A DNA stretch of 49,599 nt from Leifsonia shinshuensis (GTDB lineage Bacteria; Actinomycetota; Actinomycetes; Actinomycetales; Microbacteriaceae): NCBI RefSeq assembly GCF_022606355.1, contig NZ_JAHHZQ010000007.1, positions 1-49,599 of the forward strand, written 5' to 3'. Shown here in pieces: positions 49,086 to 49,599 of this stretch. The notes beneath the pieces were generated by a model that did no database searches, was not told the origin of the DNA, and saw only the letters and a program-made list of their open reading frames with translations. Numbering within the stretch: position 1 is the stretch's first letter; every line of letters begins with the position of its first letter. The translations under genes were made by a program, and so were the position numbers.

Positions 49086-49116
49086 GAAGGGCCGCGCTGA
49101 GGGAGCGCGGCCCTTC
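49086..49116. terminator. Bidirectional hairpin terminator
   Basis: GAAGGGCCGCGCT (49086-49098) and AGCGCGGCCCTTC (49104-49116) form a perfect 13-bp stem with loop GAGGG. It separates the mobilization operon from the converging end of the T4SS operon. Confidence 0.85.
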
Positions 49117-49185
49117 TTCGTGCCCCGTCGCTGGGGGATCGACGGTGGGTCAATTATTGGGTGACCGGCCGAGGCGGCAACACCC

Positions 49186-49599
49186 CTAGTCGGCGGTCGC
49201 TTCGCGGACGTCGGGGAACAGCCCTTCCGGTGGTCGCTTGTAGGGCAGCGGGTCACCCTTGCTGCATTGGTTCTCCGCGGCCATCGCGTCGGCCGGCGCG
49301 AACGGCCCCTGCGGGTCCATCAGCACCGCCATGTGCGTGTCAGCGTGGTCACGCCACCACACACTCATACCGGTCGAGGGATCGCGGCGCAGGAACTCCC
49401 AGGAGCGCCAGAGCGCTTCGAGACGGATCACCGCCTCGTCGTACTTCCACCATTCGGCCGCCCACACCCGGTTCTTGCCGTCGATCTTGCGCCGGTACAC
49501 GCTGCGCAGATACTCACGCAAGAACTCGTCGACGCTGCCGTAGGTCAGGACCGACTCTGCCGCGTCCGGCACATCCGCCGCGGTGCCCTCGTCGAGCCC
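49186..49599 (-). CDS. DUF4913-type protein, C-terminal core (continues from base 1)
   Basis: Open from base 49599 to the TGA at 49186, 137 codons. The core SVDEFLREYLRSVYRRKIDGKNRVWAAEWWKYDEAVIRLEALWRSWEFL...GMSVWWRDHADTHMAVLMDPQGPF is the DUF4913 family pattern (rich in Trp and His). The frame lacks a good internal start and is in frame with the GTG-initiated N-terminus at 1-279, giving one protein across the junction. It is the last gene of the T4SS operon. The function is unknown; it is probably a transfer accessory. Confidence 0.85.
   Translation of the reverse strand, partial: GLDEGTAADVPDAAESVLTYGSVDEFLREYLRSVYRRKIDGKNRVWAAEWWKYDEAVIRLEALWRSWEFLRRDPSTGMSVWWRDHADTHMAVLMDPQGPFAPADAMAAENQCSKGDPLPYKRPPEGLFPDVREATAD

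Noticed and set aside
49089-49113. Terminator hairpin as plasmid dyad origin
   Set aside because: It has terminator geometry between converging operons and no neighbouring iterons or AT-rich region.

Overview
The window looks like a complete, circular, self-transmissible plasmid of a high-GC Gram-positive (actinobacterium, most likely Microbacteriaceae or a related Micrococcales). The evidence is the high GC content, frequent GTG starts, an SCO6880/VirB4/TraG-type actinobacterial conjugation operon, and an actinobacterial LexA box. One minus-strand reading frame (DUF4913-type) leaves the window at base 1 and is in frame with the open reading frame entering at base 49599. The 49599 bases are therefore probably the whole replicon, opened inside that gene.

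Layout. 1-8470 (minus): the type IV secretion operon (P-loop-like protein, TrbC-like pilin-size protein, membrane-anchored protein, TrbL-like protein, SCO6880 protein, VirB4 ATPase, VirD4/TraG coupling protein, DUF4913 protein), with most genes overlapping at ATGA or GTGA. 8612-13058 (plus): a divergent operon with an excisionase-like regulator, a lipoprotein, an M23/lysozyme-like wall hydrolase, a ParA-like ATPase, an FHA protein and a ribbon-helix-helix protein. 13192-15192: a primase-polymerase-like replication protein. 15306-21424: the maintenance and establishment region with ardC, small unknown genes, ssb, parA and a small parB-like gene. It carries seven copies of one palindromic operator (consensus TAAYAGTACTRTTA) and two copies of a covarying, hairpin-rich element of about 195 nt.

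21435-28141: small orphan genes, a divergent pair around a LexA-like box, a self-regulating HTH gene with two dyads over its start, then a lower-GC, translationally coupled cassette (secreted I36-like protein, lipoprotein, MacA-like adaptor with a peptidoglycan-binding segment, fused MacB-type ABC transporter, SHOCT protein). This looks like an undescribed export or immunity system. 28452-41220: a metal and envelope island with a CmtR-like sensor plus cation transporter, a seven-gene operon (membrane protein, M23 peptidase, DsbA, lspA, ccsB and others), a CzrA-like sensor plus CDF exporter, copC, ctaG and copD genes, and a truncated, frameshifted CDF pseudogene. 41310-44056: two serine recombinases flanking a VbhA/Fic toxin-antitoxin pair. 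44083-49066: mobilization, with an AlpA-like HTH gene, a 30-residue peptide ending in CDSCQ, a cloverleaf-like structured element, an oriT-like region, MobC, relaxase and accessory genes.

The relaxase and MobC would process oriT, TraG would couple the DNA to the T4SS, and wall hydrolases would open the peptidoglycan. ArdC and SSB would protect the incoming strand, and ParAB plus the Fic toxin-antitoxin would stabilise the plasmid. The cargo gives metal handling and a probable secreted-peptide system. Two features deserve most attention: the structured elements that precede the genes ending in CDSCQ, and the seven-site palindromic regulon.
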